NCBI RefSeq assembly: GCF_900218015.1
Contig: NZ_UFQQ01000019.1
Coordinates: forward strand, 26,727-90,726
Direction of reading: 5' to 3'
Source of the DNA: Rhodopseudomonas pentothenatexigens
GTDB taxonomy: Bacteria > Pseudomonadota > Alphaproteobacteria > Rhizobiales > Xanthobacteraceae
DNA length: 64,000 nucleotides
Positions within the stretch are counted from its first letter, which is position 1. Each line of letters begins with the position of its first letter. A model generated the notes under the pieces. That model had not been told where the DNA came from and made no database searches. It saw only the letters and a program-made list of their open reading frames with translations. The translations under genes and the position numbers were made by a program. Below, piece by piece: positions 54,395 through 63,061 of the stretch.

Positions 54395-54601
54395 GGTCAT
54401 CCTCGCAAAATGAGAAAAGTAACCACATCGGCTGCGACGGCCCGGACAGCCGTGTGCCAGCATCTGCAACTAATTGTTATTCCAAAACGCGGCTATGCAG
54501 CCTCAAGTTGGGGCGCGCGTCAATGGGATTTTTCGACGGCCAGCACCTGCCGTCGCGTTCTATGCAGTCCGGCGGTATTGGAATGACAGGGAGCGCTGCA
54601 A

Positions 54602-55531
54602 CTACGCCCCCTTCGGCTTCCTTGCGGCGACGATCACCCCGGTCAGCACCAGCGCGTATCCGACCGCGTGGTAGAGGTGCGGGCGTTCGCCGAGAAACAG
54701 GATCGCCATCGCCGAGCCGAACACCGGGATCAGGTGGAAGAACGGCGCCGAGCGGTTGGCGCCGATCAGCCGGACGCCGCGGTTGTAGCACAGATAGGCC
54801 AGGATCGACGGAAACACCGCGACGTACAGCAGCGCGCCGGCGTTGCTCCAGTCGAGCGAAGGCAGCGGCCTGGTGGTCAGCTCCCAGATCTGCAGCGGGA
54901 TCAGGAACAGCGCGCCGCAGCCGAACGTGAAGGCGAGGAACGACAGCGCGTGCATCTGCGGCCGCTTCTGCGTCAGCGCGGTGTAGAGGCCGAAGGTGGC
55001 GAGCGCCCCGATGAACAACAGGTCGCCGCGGTTGAGCTCGATCGCGGCCAGTTCGGCGATGTTGCCGTGCAGGATGATCACCACCACGCCGAGCATCGAT
55101 GCGCCGATGCCGAGCGCCTGGGTCGCGGTCAGCCGCGCGCGCAGCACGATCAGCGCCCACAGCGCCACGAACAGCGGGCCGGTCGATTGCAGCAGCAGCA
55201 CGTTGAGCGCCGTGGTGTATTGCAGGGCGGTGTATTGCAGCGTGTTGAAGGTCGAGATGCCGATGATCGACACCGTCACCATCAGCGGCAGATGGCGGCG
55301 GATCGCCTTCCAGTCGGCGATCAGGTGGCGCCAGGCGAACGGCGCGACGATCACGAACGCGACCGCCCAGCGCAGGAACGACAGCGTCACCGGCGGAAAA
55401 TGTCCGGCGACGGCGCGGCCCACGATGGCGTTGCCGGCCCAGAACAGCGAGGTCAGGCTCAGCAGCAGATAGGGCTGGTCGGAGATCCAGCCGAAGCGGT
55501 GCGTTTCGGCAGGCGGCGTCGTGGTGGTCAT
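54602..55531 (-). CDS. EamA-domain DMT-superfamily transporter, paralogue 2
   Basis: A 309-residue ten-span transporter, clearly paralogous to the protein at 50669: both share QPYLLLSLTSLFWAGN, VGRAVAGH.PPVTLS and GPLFVALW, and NRGV.LIG.NRSAPF in the second half. The start MTTTTPPAETH gives a normal 20-residue leader. The pair flanks the DUF1330 and haloperoxidase-like genes. Export substrate unknown. Confidence 0.88.
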   Translation of the reverse strand: MTTTTPPAETHRFGWISDQPYLLLSLTSLFWAGNAIVGRAVAGHFPPVTLSFLRWAVAFVIVAPFAWRHLIADWKAIRRHLPLMVTVSIIGISTFNTLQYTALQYTTALNVLLLQSTGPLFVALWALIVLRARLTATQALGIGASMLGVVVIILHGNIAELAAIELNRGDLLFIGALATFGLYTALTQKRPQMHALSFLAFTFGCGALFLIPLQIWELTTRPLPSLDWSNAGALLYVAVFPSILAYLCYNRGVRLIGANRSAPFFHLIPVFGSAMAILFLGERPHLYHAVGYALVLTGVIVAARKPKGA

Positions 55532-55692
55532 CGTCAGGCCCGGTGCTTGGAAGCGGCGCACGCCACGCCGTATCCGCACGAGCCGAACGCCGCCTCCCTT
55601 TGAGTTGGCCCAGCAATACGGGTTTTCGCGCCGATCACAAGCCGGCTGCACGCATTGCGCGCATGCGGCCGGCCGCAGTCAGGCTGAGTTTA

Positions 55693-55880
55693 TCACACCG
55701 ATTCCGTCGTTTTCTTCAGCTTGCCGATACCGAGAATGTCGAGCATCGCCTTCTCGTAGAACGGCTCGCTCTCGCCGCGGCTCATCTTGCGCATGAAGTA
55801 CTTCTCCAACGCGATCTTGGCGTTGTGCACCCACACCCCCGACGACGACCGGTCGACGTAGCGCGGCGGCAAGTGCGGCG
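55693..55880 (-). pseudogene. Duplicated 3' end of sqr (fragment)
   Basis: 188 bases that match the 3' end of the intact sqr gene (60865-61052) with about ten mismatches by eye, in the same orientation and ending at the same stop codon. It keeps the frame for the last roughly 60 residues (GVWVHNAKIA, EKYFMRKMSRGESEPFYEKA) but has no catalytic part, so it cannot be functional as an oxidoreductase. Homology stops at 55880, 25 bases from the SoxR promoter. Confidence 0.88.
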
Positions 55881-55904
55881 CCCTGCCCTCGACTATTTGA
55901 GCAC

Positions 55905-55935
55905 TAGACCTCAACTATTGTTGAGGTTGTATCGG
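55905..55935 (+). promoter_or_regulatory. SoxR-dependent promoter with SoxR box
   Basis: The palindrome CCTCAACTATTGTTGAGG (55909-55926) matches the SoxR box (consensus CCTCAAGTTAACTTGAGG) in every arm base except one symmetric change. It lies between TAGACC (-35, 55905-55910) and TATCGG (-10, 55930-55935) with a 19-base spacer, the over-long spacing that MerR-type activators correct. soxR itself is the third gene downstream. Confidence 0.88.
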
Positions 55936-56033
55936 AGTGGTCGGCTCGTTCGTCCCCGGCCCGCCACAGCGCACGTTGCTCCGCTGCAGCGGCTTGTTCC
56001 GAACGCGCGCGTGAATGCGGCTTGGAGCCGGCG

Positions 56034-57146
56034 ATGACCGACACTATGCGACCCTTGACCGATACCCGGCGCCGCTTGGCGCCGGTGCTGATCGTGATTC
56101 CGATCCTGGCGTCGACCTTCGCCGGGATCTATCTGTGGCGTCAGGCGCGGCTCGCGCCCGCGAGTGCCGGGCATGCCCGCCCGCCGGTCGAGGTCTCGGC
56201 CCTCACGGTCGAGCCGGAGCCGCTGCCGCAATCGCTCGAAGCCACCGGCTCGCTGCAGGCGGTGCAGGAATTGACGCTCGCGCCCGAGGTCGCCGGCCGC
56301 GTCGTCGCGATCCGGTTCGAGGCGGGGATGTCGGTCGAGGCCGGCACGCCGCTGGTCGAACTCAACGACGCGCCGGAGCGGGCGCAGCTTGCCGAGGCGG
56401 TGTCGCGTGCGCAATTCGCGCGGCTGCAGCTCGACCGCTCGCGCCGGCTGGTCGCGACCGACGCCGCGACGCAGCAGCTGCTCGACCAGCGCGTCACCGA
56501 ACAGGAGCAGGCCGACGCCACGGTGCAGCGGATCGAGGCGGTGATCGCGCAGAAGACGATCCGCGCGCCGTTCGCCGGCTTGCTCGGCATCCGCCGGGTC
56601 AATCTCGGGCAATACGTCAATCCCGGCGACGTGCTGGCGACGCTGACCGCGCTCGACCGGCTCTACGCCAATTTCACCGTGCCGCAGCAGGATCTGTCGA
56701 AGCTCGTGCTCGGCGGCGCAGTCACGGTACGCACCGACGCCTATCCGGGCCAGGAATTCGCGGCGCGGATCAACGCGATCGAGCCGATGGTGCAGCAGGA
56801 CACCCGCAACGTGCGGGTTCAGGCGACGCTCGGCAATCCGGACCGCAAGCTGCGGCCCGGCCTCTACGTCACCGTCGGCATCGCGCAGCCGCCGCGCCCG
56901 TCGGCGATACTGGTGCCGGCCACCGCGATCCAGACCAGCGCGTCGGGCGACAGCGTCCTCGTCGTCCGCGACGGCAAAGCCGCGCCCGTGCCGGTGACGA
57001 CAGGTCAGCGGCGCGGCGACCGCATCGTGGTCGAGACCGGGCTCGGCAGCGGCGACGTGGTGATCACCAGCGGCCAGCTCCGCGTCCAGCCGGGGGCGAC
57101 GGTCAGCGTGGCCGCTTCGGTGGCCGCGTCGAACCCGTCGCGGTGA
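56034..57146 (+). CDS. RND efflux membrane-fusion (periplasmic adaptor) protein
   Basis: A 370-residue adaptor anchored by an N-terminal helix (about 17-37). The beta-barrel/lipoyl/hairpin order is clear: LEATGSLQAVQELTLAPEVAGRV opens the lipoyl half, the coiled-coil hairpin is about 100-160, the lipoyl return is KTIRAPFAGLLGIRRVNLGQYVNPGDVLATL, and a C-terminal membrane-proximal domain ends near 365. It bridges the inner-membrane RND pump and an outer-membrane factor. GGAG precedes the ATG. First gene behind the SoxR promoter, ten bases from the RND gene. No outer-membrane channel gene is present, so it must borrow one. Confidence 0.92.
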   Translation: MTDTMRPLTDTRRRLAPVLIVIPILASTFAGIYLWRQARLAPASAGHARPPVEVSALTVEPEPLPQSLEATGSLQAVQELTLAPEVAGRVVAIRFEAGMSVEAGTPLVELNDAPERAQLAEAVSRAQFARLQLDRSRRLVATDAATQQLLDQRVTEQEQADATVQRIEAVIAQKTIRAPFAGLLGIRRVNLGQYVNPGDVLATLTALDRLYANFTVPQQDLSKLVLGGAVTVRTDAYPGQEFAARINAIEPMVQQDTRNVRVQATLGNPDRKLRPGLYVTVGIAQPPRPSAILVPATAIQTSASGDSVLVVRDGKAAPVPVTTGQRRGDRIVVETGLGSGDVVITSGQLRVQPGATVSVAASVAASNPSR

Positions 57147-57156
57147 GGGCGGCGCC

Positions 57157-60100
57157 ATGCGGTTCACCGATCTGTTCATCCGCCGGCCGATCCTGTCCGT
57201 GGTGGTCAGCCTGCTGATCCTGATGGCGGGGGCGAGCGCGTTCCTGTCGTTGCCGGTGCGGCAATATCCCAACCTCGAAAGCGCGACCATCACGGTCGAT
57301 ACGATGCTTCCCGGCGCGACCCAGGAGGTGATGCAGGGCTTCGTCACCACCCCGATTGCGCAGGCGATCGCCTCCGCCGACGGCATCGAATATCTCACCT
57401 CGACCTCGACCATGGGGCAGAGCCAGGTCAAGGCCAAGCTGGTGCTCAACGCCAACTCCGACCGGGCGATGACCGACGTGCTGGCCAAGGTTCAGCAGGT
57501 CAAGTATCGGCTGCCTGCCGGCGCTTACGATCCGGTAGTGACCAAGATCACCGACGGTGCGTCCGCGGTGCAGTACGTCGCCTTCGTCAGCGACACGCTG
57601 ACGATTCCGCAGATCACCGATTTCGTCACGCGGGTCGGACAGCCGCTGATCACTTCGGTCAAGGGCGTGGCTTCCGCCGATCTCGCCGCCGCGCAGGCGT
57701 TGTCGATGCGGGTATGGCTCGATCCGGTCAAGCTCGCCGCCCGCAACCTGACGGCGGGTGACGTCTCCGCGGCGCTGCGTGCCAACAACGTGCAGGCCGC
57801 GCCCGGCCAGCTCGAGAGCGGCCGCACCGTCACCAACATCACCGCCGCAACCGACGTCACCACCGCCGACGACTTCCGCGACATGGTAATCAAGACCGGC
57901 GCCGACGGCCTGGTGCGGCTGCGCGACATCGCCGACGTCGAGATCGGCAGCCAGAACCGCAACACGCTCGGCTGGGCGAGCGCCCGCCGTGCGGTGTATC
58001 TCAAGATCGCCCCGACCCCCGACGGCAATCCGCTGGAGATCGTCGCCGCCACCAAGGCGCTGATCCCGGCGATGCAAAGCGTGGCGCCGCCGGGTCTCAC
58101 GGTCGAGAACCAGTTCGACGTCGCCCACTTCGTCAACGCCGCGATCGACGAGGTCCAGCACACGCTGATCGAAGCCGGCGTCATCGTCGTGGTGGTGATC
58201 TTCCTGTTTCTCGGCTCGCTGCGCGCCGTGATCATTCCGGTGATGACCATCCCGCTGTCGCTGGTCGGGACCGCGGCGCTGATGCTGGCGTTCGGCTTCT
58301 CGCTCAATCTGCTGACGCTGCTGGCGATGGTGCTGGCGATCGGCCTCGTCGTCGACGATGCCATCGTGGTGGTCGAGAACATTCACCGCCACATCGAGGA
58401 GGGGCTGTCGCCGATCGACGCGGCGCTGGTCGGCGCCCGCGAGATCGTCGGCCCGGTGATCGCGATGACCATCACGCTCGCCGCCGTCTACGCGCCGATC
58501 GGCCTGATGGGCGGCCTGACCGGAAGTCTGTTCCGCGAATTCGCCTTCACGCTGGCGGGCTCGGTGGTGGTCTCCGGCCTGATCGCGCTGACGTTGTCGC
58601 CGATGATGAGTTCGCGGCTGCTCGGCGGCAAGCAGGCCCAGAGTCGTTTTGCCACGATGATCGAGCATCGCTTCGCGGCGCTCGCGAACGGGTACGGCCG
58701 GCTGCTCGCCGCGACGCTGGCGATCCGGCCGGCGGTGCTGCTGGTCGCCGGCACCATGCTGCTGGCCATCGTGGCGCTGTTCTTCGGTGCCAAGCGCGAA
58801 CTCGCGCCGCAGGAAGACCAGGGCTACGTCTTCACCGCGGTGCGGGCACCGCAATACGCCAATCTCGACTACACGGCGGCGGCGGCCGGGCAGGTCCAAC
58901 AGATCTTCCGGTCGATGCCGGAATACGCCGCCAATTTCTTCGTGGTCGGCACCGATGGCCTCAACAACGCGTTCGGCGGCATCATCCTCAAGGACTGGAG
59001 CGAACGCCAGCGCTCGGCCACCGACATTCAGGCGGCGCTTTACCGCGCCGTCGGCGGCGTCCACGGTGCGTCCGTCACGCCGTTCCAACCGGCAGCGCTG
59101 CCGGCCTCGACCGGCGGCCTGCCGTTCCAGATGGTGCTGCGTTCGCCCGCCGGCTTCGAGACGATCTACCGCGAGATGGAAGCGCTGAAGGCGGCGGCGT
59201 GGCGCAGCGGCCTGTTCGTGTTCGTCGACAGCGACCTCGCCTTCGACAGCCCGACCGCGCGGATCCGCATCGACAGCGCCAAGGCCGGCGAGGTCGGCGT
59301 CACCATGCAGGCGATCGCCGACACCCTCGCGGTGCTGGTCGGCGAGAACTACGTCAACCGCTTCAATTATTACGGCCGTTCCTACGACGTCATCCCGCAG
59401 GTTCGCCGCAGCGACCGGCTGACGCCGGAGACGATCGGGCGCTATCAGCTCCGCACCCGCTCCGGTGAGATGATCCCGCTCTCGACCGTCGCCGCGGTGT
59501 CGGTGACGCCGAGCGCCAACCGGCTGCCGCAGTTCAACCAGATGAACGCGGCGACGCTGTCGGCTGTGCTGCGGCCCGGGGTGACCATGGGGCAGGCGGT
59601 GGCGTTCATGGAAGCGCAGCCGCGCGCGCCCGGCGTCACCATCGACTGGCTCGGCGACAGCCGGCAATACGTCCAGGAAGGCAACCGCCTCACCGTCACC
59701 TTCGGCTTCGCGCTGATCGTGATCTTCCTGGTGCTGGCCGCGCAGTACGAGAGCTTTCGCGATCCGCTGGTGATCTTGGTGACGGTGCCGCTGGCGATCT
59801 GCGGCGCGCTGCTGCCGCTGTATCTCGGCTACACCACCCTCAACATCTATACGCAGATCGGGCTCGTCACCCTGATCGGGCTGATCTCCAAGCACGGCAT
59901 CCTGATGGTGGCGTTCGCCAACCAGATTCAGCGCGAGCAGGGGCTCGGCCGCCGCGACGCTATTCTGCAGTCGGCGAAAGTCCGGATGCGGCCGGTGCTG
60001 ATGACCACGGCCGCGATGGTCGCCGGCCTGGTGCCGCTGCTGTTCGCCGAAGGCGCCGGTGCCGCCAGCCGTTTCGCCATCGGCATCGTGGTGGTGATGG

Positions 60101-60234
60101 GCATGCTGATCGGGACGCTGTTCACGCTGTTCGTGCTGCCGACCTTCTACACGCTGATCGCCGCCGACCGGCATGCCGGGGCGGCAGGCGGACAGCGCCG
60201 GACGCCGGCCGAGTCCGATGTCGTCTCCGCGTAG
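57157..60234 (+). CDS. RND-family (HAE1) multidrug efflux pump, inner-membrane subunit
   Basis: A 1025-residue AcrB/MexK-like transporter: TM1 in IRRPILSVVVSLLILMAG, a large periplasmic loop, the TM2-6 bundle with the proton-relay Asp pair in GLVVDDAIVVVENIHRH, a second periplasmic loop, and TM8-12 with the Lys of LISKHGILMV and MRPVLMTTAAMVAGLVPL. Length is normal. HAE1 pumps move amphipathic drugs, dyes and redox-active compounds from the periplasm or membrane. It is ten bases after the adaptor gene and 144 bases before soxR, so the three genes are very probably one operon under the SoxR promoter. Confidence 0.95.
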   Translation: MRFTDLFIRRPILSVVVSLLILMAGASAFLSLPVRQYPNLESATITVDTMLPGATQEVMQGFVTTPIAQAIASADGIEYLTSTSTMGQSQVKAKLVLNANSDRAMTDVLAKVQQVKYRLPAGAYDPVVTKITDGASAVQYVAFVSDTLTIPQITDFVTRVGQPLITSVKGVASADLAAAQALSMRVWLDPVKLAARNLTAGDVSAALRANNVQAAPGQLESGRTVTNITAATDVTTADDFRDMVIKTGADGLVRLRDIADVEIGSQNRNTLGWASARRAVYLKIAPTPDGNPLEIVAATKALIPAMQSVAPPGLTVENQFDVAHFVNAAIDEVQHTLIEAGVIVVVVIFLFLGSLRAVIIPVMTIPLSLVGTAALMLAFGFSLNLLTLLAMVLAIGLVVDDAIVVVENIHRHIEEGLSPIDAALVGAREIVGPVIAMTITLAAVYAPIGLMGGLTGSLFREFAFTLAGSVVVSGLIALTLSPMMSSRLLGGKQAQSRFATMIEHRFAALANGYGRLLAATLAIRPAVLLVAGTMLLAIVALFFGAKRELAPQEDQGYVFTAVRAPQYANLDYTAAAAGQVQQIFRSMPEYAANFFVVGTDGLNNAFGGIILKDWSERQRSATDIQAALYRAVGGVHGASVTPFQPAALPASTGGLPFQMVLRSPAGFETIYREMEALKAAAWRSGLFVFVDSDLAFDSPTARIRIDSAKAGEVGVTMQAIADTLAVLVGENYVNRFNYYGRSYDVIPQVRRSDRLTPETIGRYQLRTRSGEMIPLSTVAAVSVTPSANRLPQFNQMNAATLSAVLRPGVTMGQAVAFMEAQPRAPGVTIDWLGDSRQYVQEGNRLTVTFGFALIVIFLVLAAQYESFRDPLVILVTVPLAICGALLPLYLGYTTLNIYTQIGLVTLIGLISKHGILMVAFANQIQREQGLGRRDAILQSAKVRMRPVLMTTAAMVAGLVPLLFAEGAGAASRFAIGIVVVMGMLIGTLFTLFVLPTFYTLIAADRHAGAAGGQRRTPAESDVVSA

Positions 60235-60378
60235 TCCCGTGCGCGCTCGCAGCACGAGTGCGTTCGAAGCCGTGCGTCACCGCGCCGGGTCGTGCCGCCG
60301 GCGCGCATTCGGTATGCGTCGGACCAAGCAGGTTGTAGAGAGGCGCTGGACTCAGCCGCCTTCGCAGAGTTTTCCGAG

Positions 60379-60834
60379 ATGACCGACGCCACTACCAAGA
60401 TCGCACTCACCGTCGGCGAAGCCGCCAAGCGGAGCGGCGTGGCGGTTTCGACCCTGCATTTCTATGAGGCCAAGGGGCTGATCCAGGGCTGGCGCACCGA
60501 GGGTAACCAGCGGCGCTATCATCGCTCGGTGCTTCGCCGCATCGCCATCATCCGCGTCGCGCTGCTGGCCGGGATTCCGCTGACCACGATCCACGATGCG
60601 CTGGTCGATCTGCCCCACGACCGCGTCCCGTCCAAAGCCGACTGGGCGCGTTTCGCCAAGGCGTGGAAGACGATGCTGGAAGCGCGCATCGTCGGCCTGA
60701 CGCAGTTGCGCGACCAGATCACGAGCTGCATCGGCTGCGGTTGCCTGTCGCTGGAGGAATGTCCGCTGCGAAACCCCGACGACGAACTCGGTCGCCACGG
60801 CACCGGGCCGCGGCGGCTCGGGGCGAAGCCCTGA
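60379..60834 (+). CDS. soxR: Redox-sensitive transcriptional activator SoxR
   Basis: A 151-residue MerR-family regulator. The N-terminal winged helix has TVGEAAKRSGVAVSTLHFYEAKGLI and RRYHRSVLRRIAII; the [2Fe-2S] ligands are Cys117, Cys120, Cys122 and Cys128 in CIGCGCLSLEEC (C-X2-C-X-C-X5-C), diagnostic for SoxR. Oxidation or nitrosylation of the cluster activates it. Outside enterobacteria SoxR usually responds to redox-cycling metabolites and drives efflux pumps directly, which fits the SoxR box in front of the MFP-RND genes. The start MTDATTKIAL removes a 29-residue leader not found in the family. It ends 30 bases before the convergent sqr stop. Confidence 0.95.
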   Translation: MTDATTKIALTVGEAAKRSGVAVSTLHFYEAKGLIQGWRTEGNQRRYHRSVLRRIAIIRVALLAGIPLTTIHDALVDLPHDRVPSKADWARFAKAWKTMLEARIVGLTQLRDQITSCIGCGCLSLEECPLRNPDDELGRHGTGPRRLGAKP

Positions 60835-60864
60835 CCGCCGGCGCGGCGTGCGGGCACCGATCGC

Positions 60865-62151
60865 TCACGCCGACTCGGTCGTTTTCTTCAGCTTGCCGAT
60901 GCCGAGAATGTCGAGCATCGCCTTCTCGTAGAACGGCTCGCTCTCGCCGCGGCTCATCTTGCGCATGAAGTACTTCTCGAACGCGATCTTGGCGTTGTGC
61001 ACCCACACCCCCGACGACGACCAGTTGACGTTGCGCGGCGGCAACTGCGGCTGCGCCACGAAGGCGACGCCGGAATCGCCGAAATCGGCCAGGCACACCG
61101 CGTTCCAGGTCGCCTGATGGGTCGGCTCCTCGCCGTCGAGCAGTTGCCGGATGTTGTGCGCGGTGGCGGTCACCATCGATTCGATCATGAAGCCGGTCTT
61201 TGGCACGCCGCACGGCACCGGCGTCGGCCCCATCGGCGGGATCGCGACGCAGACGCCGACCGAGAATACGTTGCGATATTTCGGGTTGCGCTGGTGCTTG
61301 TCGATCAGCACGAAGCCGCGCGGATTGACCAGCCCCTCGATGCCGCGCAGCGGCGCGATGCCGCGGAACGACGGCAGCATCATCGAGAAGCCGAACGGCA
61401 GCTCGACCGTCTTCTTCACCGAGCCGTCGTCGGCGATTTCTTCCGCCGTGATCTTGCCCGGCTCGACCTTGGCGATCCTCGTGCTGGTCATGAACTTGAT
61501 GTGGTGCTGCCGCATCTCGGCTTCGAGCAGCCCCTTGGTGTCGCCGACGCCGTCGAGGCCGAGATGGCCGATATAGGGCTCGGCGGTGACGAAGGTCATC
61601 GGCACCTGATCGCGGATCTTGCGGCGCCGCAGTTCGGTCTCGAGGATGAAGGTGAACTCGTAGGCCGGCCCGAAGCAGGACGCGCCCTGCACCGCGCCGG
61701 TGACGATCGGGCCCGGATTCTTGCAGAATTGTTCGAACGCCTCGGCCGCCGCGGTGGCGTGATCGACGTGGCAGATCGAGGTGGTGTAGCCGTCGGGGCC
61801 GAGCCCCGGAATCTCGTCGAAGGCCAGTTCCGGCCCGGTGGCGATCACCAGGAAATCGTAGCCGATCACGCTGGCGTCGGCGAGGGTGACGCGGTTCTCG
61901 TCCGGTTCGAGCTTGATCACCGGCACCGGCTTGTAGTCGATGCCGCGCTTGGCGAAGGTCGGGGCCAGATCGACCTCCACCGCCTCGCGGGTCCGCCACT
62001 TCACCGCGACCCACGGGTTCGACGGAACGAAGTGATAGATCGGGTCCTTGGTGACGACGGTGATGTCGTCGTCGCGCCCGAGCAGGTCCTTCATCTCGTA
62101 GGCCATCACGACGCCGCCGAGACCGGCGCCCATGATCAGGATGTGTGCCAT
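60865..62151 (-). CDS. sqr: Sulfide:quinone oxidoreductase, type I
   Basis: A 428-residue FAD-dependent membrane-bound oxidoreductase that oxidises sulfide to polysulfide and reduces quinone. The FAD-binding GAGLGG is at 8-13, the second dinucleotide region is YDFLVIATGPELAFDEIPG, and the three catalytic cysteines fall at 127, 159 and 353, the same numbers as in the Rhodobacter capsulatus type I enzyme; Cys301 and Cys314 lie near the flavin. The C-terminal 60 residues form the amphipathic membrane-anchoring helices and are duplicated at 55693. GGGAG nine bases before the ATG supports the start. It allows sulfide-driven phototrophy or sulfide detoxification. Confidence 0.93.
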   Translation of the reverse strand: MAHILIMGAGLGGVVMAYEMKDLLGRDDDITVVTKDPIYHFVPSNPWVAVKWRTREAVEVDLAPTFAKRGIDYKPVPVIKLEPDENRVTLADASVIGYDFLVIATGPELAFDEIPGLGPDGYTTSICHVDHATAAAEAFEQFCKNPGPIVTGAVQGASCFGPAYEFTFILETELRRRKIRDQVPMTFVTAEPYIGHLGLDGVGDTKGLLEAEMRQHHIKFMTSTRIAKVEPGKITAEEIADDGSVKKTVELPFGFSMMLPSFRGIAPLRGIEGLVNPRGFVLIDKHQRNPKYRNVFSVGVCVAIPPMGPTPVPCGVPKTGFMIESMVTATAHNIRQLLDGEEPTHQATWNAVCLADFGDSGVAFVAQPQLPPRNVNWSSSGVWVHNAKIAFEKYFMRKMSRGESEPFYEKAMLDILGIGKLKKTTESA

Positions 62152-62297
62152 CGTCGCCAACTCCCTATGGCCGCCGGCACGCGGCGTGCCGCGGCGATGC
62201 TGTTTCCTCGTCTGGCCGGCCGCAGGATCGCCGCTGTTTGTTGTCGTCTGCGCCGGCCGTCGACCGGACGGCAGCGTTCAGCCTGCTATCTTCATAC

Positions 62298-62313
62298 ATT
62301 CGAATATTCGAAT
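62298..62313. promoter_or_regulatory. SqrR/BigR-type operator in the sqr promoter
   Basis: ATTCGAATATTCGAAT is a perfect 16-bp palindrome of the ATTC-N8-GAAT type recognised by the persulfide sensors SqrR and BigR. On the minus strand it sits between CTGACA (-35, 62321-62316) and TGTATG (-10, 62298-62293), spacer 17 bases, so a bound repressor would block polymerase. The gene start is about 145 bases downstream. Confidence 0.75.
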
Positions 62314-62434
62314 TATGTCAGATGCTCGCCGGTGCGCAAGCGTTTATTTGCGCGAGGGACGAATGCGGTCGTCGGCGGCCGTGCTGCGGCGCCTCGGTGA
62401 GGTCGATGGAGAGCTTGGCTTTGCCCCGGCCGGC

Positions 62435-62926
62435 TCAGGCGGCGCTGGGTTCCGGGCTGTTGTCGAGCACGGCGAGCGCGGTCTCGCCGACCTGGCGCAG
62501 GTCGGAGGTGAAGCGGGCGGCGAGGGCCTGCATCGGCAGGTTGGTGCGCAGGCACGACATTTCGATGCGGCGCACGCCCAGCCGGCGCGCCTCGGCGATC
62601 ATCGCCGCCATCAGCAATCCGCCGATGCCCTGGCAGCGCCACTCGGCTTCGACGCTGAAGGCGGCTTCGGCGAGGTGATGGTCGCGATCGGTCTCGAGCA
62701 GTTCGCAGGCGCCGCGGATCTCGCCGTCCTCGACATAGCCCAGCACCGGGCGTCCGTCGGACAGCGCCGCGCCGGCGTGGAACAGCACGTGGAATTCCGA
62801 GACGTCCTCGAAGAACCGCATCCGGCGCGCCTCGGCGTCGAGCCGCATCAGGTGATTGCAGTAGCCGTCGGCGTCGGCCGGGCCGAGCGGCCTGACCTCT
62901 CCACGTCGTTCACCCGTTGCGGTCAT
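62435..62926 (-). CDS. GNAT-family N-acetyltransferase
   Basis: A 163-residue GNAT protein. It begins VRPLGPADADGYCNHLMRLDAEARRMRFF, a beginning seen in GNAT proteins of Rhizobiales of the PatA-like type; motif A is FSVEAEWRCQGIGGLLMAAMIAEA with the CoA loop RCQGIG, followed by MSCLRTNLPMQAL. GAGGGG lies about eight bases before the ATG. Upstream of sqr in the same direction, but sqr has its own promoter. Substrate unknown; protein lysine acetylation is possible. Confidence 0.85.
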   Translation of the reverse strand: MTATGERRGEVRPLGPADADGYCNHLMRLDAEARRMRFFEDVSEFHVLFHAGAALSDGRPVLGYVEDGEIRGACELLETDRDHHLAEAAFSVEAEWRCQGIGGLLMAAMIAEARRLGVRRIEMSCLRTNLPMQALAARFTSDLRQVGETALAVLDNSPEPSAA

Positions 62927-63061
62927 CGGACGCCCCTCCGGCGAGTCGTGGCGCAGCATAGTCCTGCGCCGTGCCGAAAGAAATCGACCCGCGCCAACCG
63001 CGGCCGTGGACGAAGTATCAGCTTACCGGGGTACTCGCGGCGCGCTTGCCGGATAGCGGCA

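Noticed and set aside
55693..55914. 73-codon open frame as a separate small gene
   Set aside because: It is the duplicated 3' end of sqr with a start codon provided by chance inside the SoxR promoter region; it has no catalytic residues.
57103..60255. 1050-codon minus-strand open frame opposite the RND pump
   Set aside because: The antisense of a GC-rich gene lacks stop codons; the translation is a Gln/Arg/His/Asp mixture with no motif, while the plus strand encodes a complete HAE1 pump.
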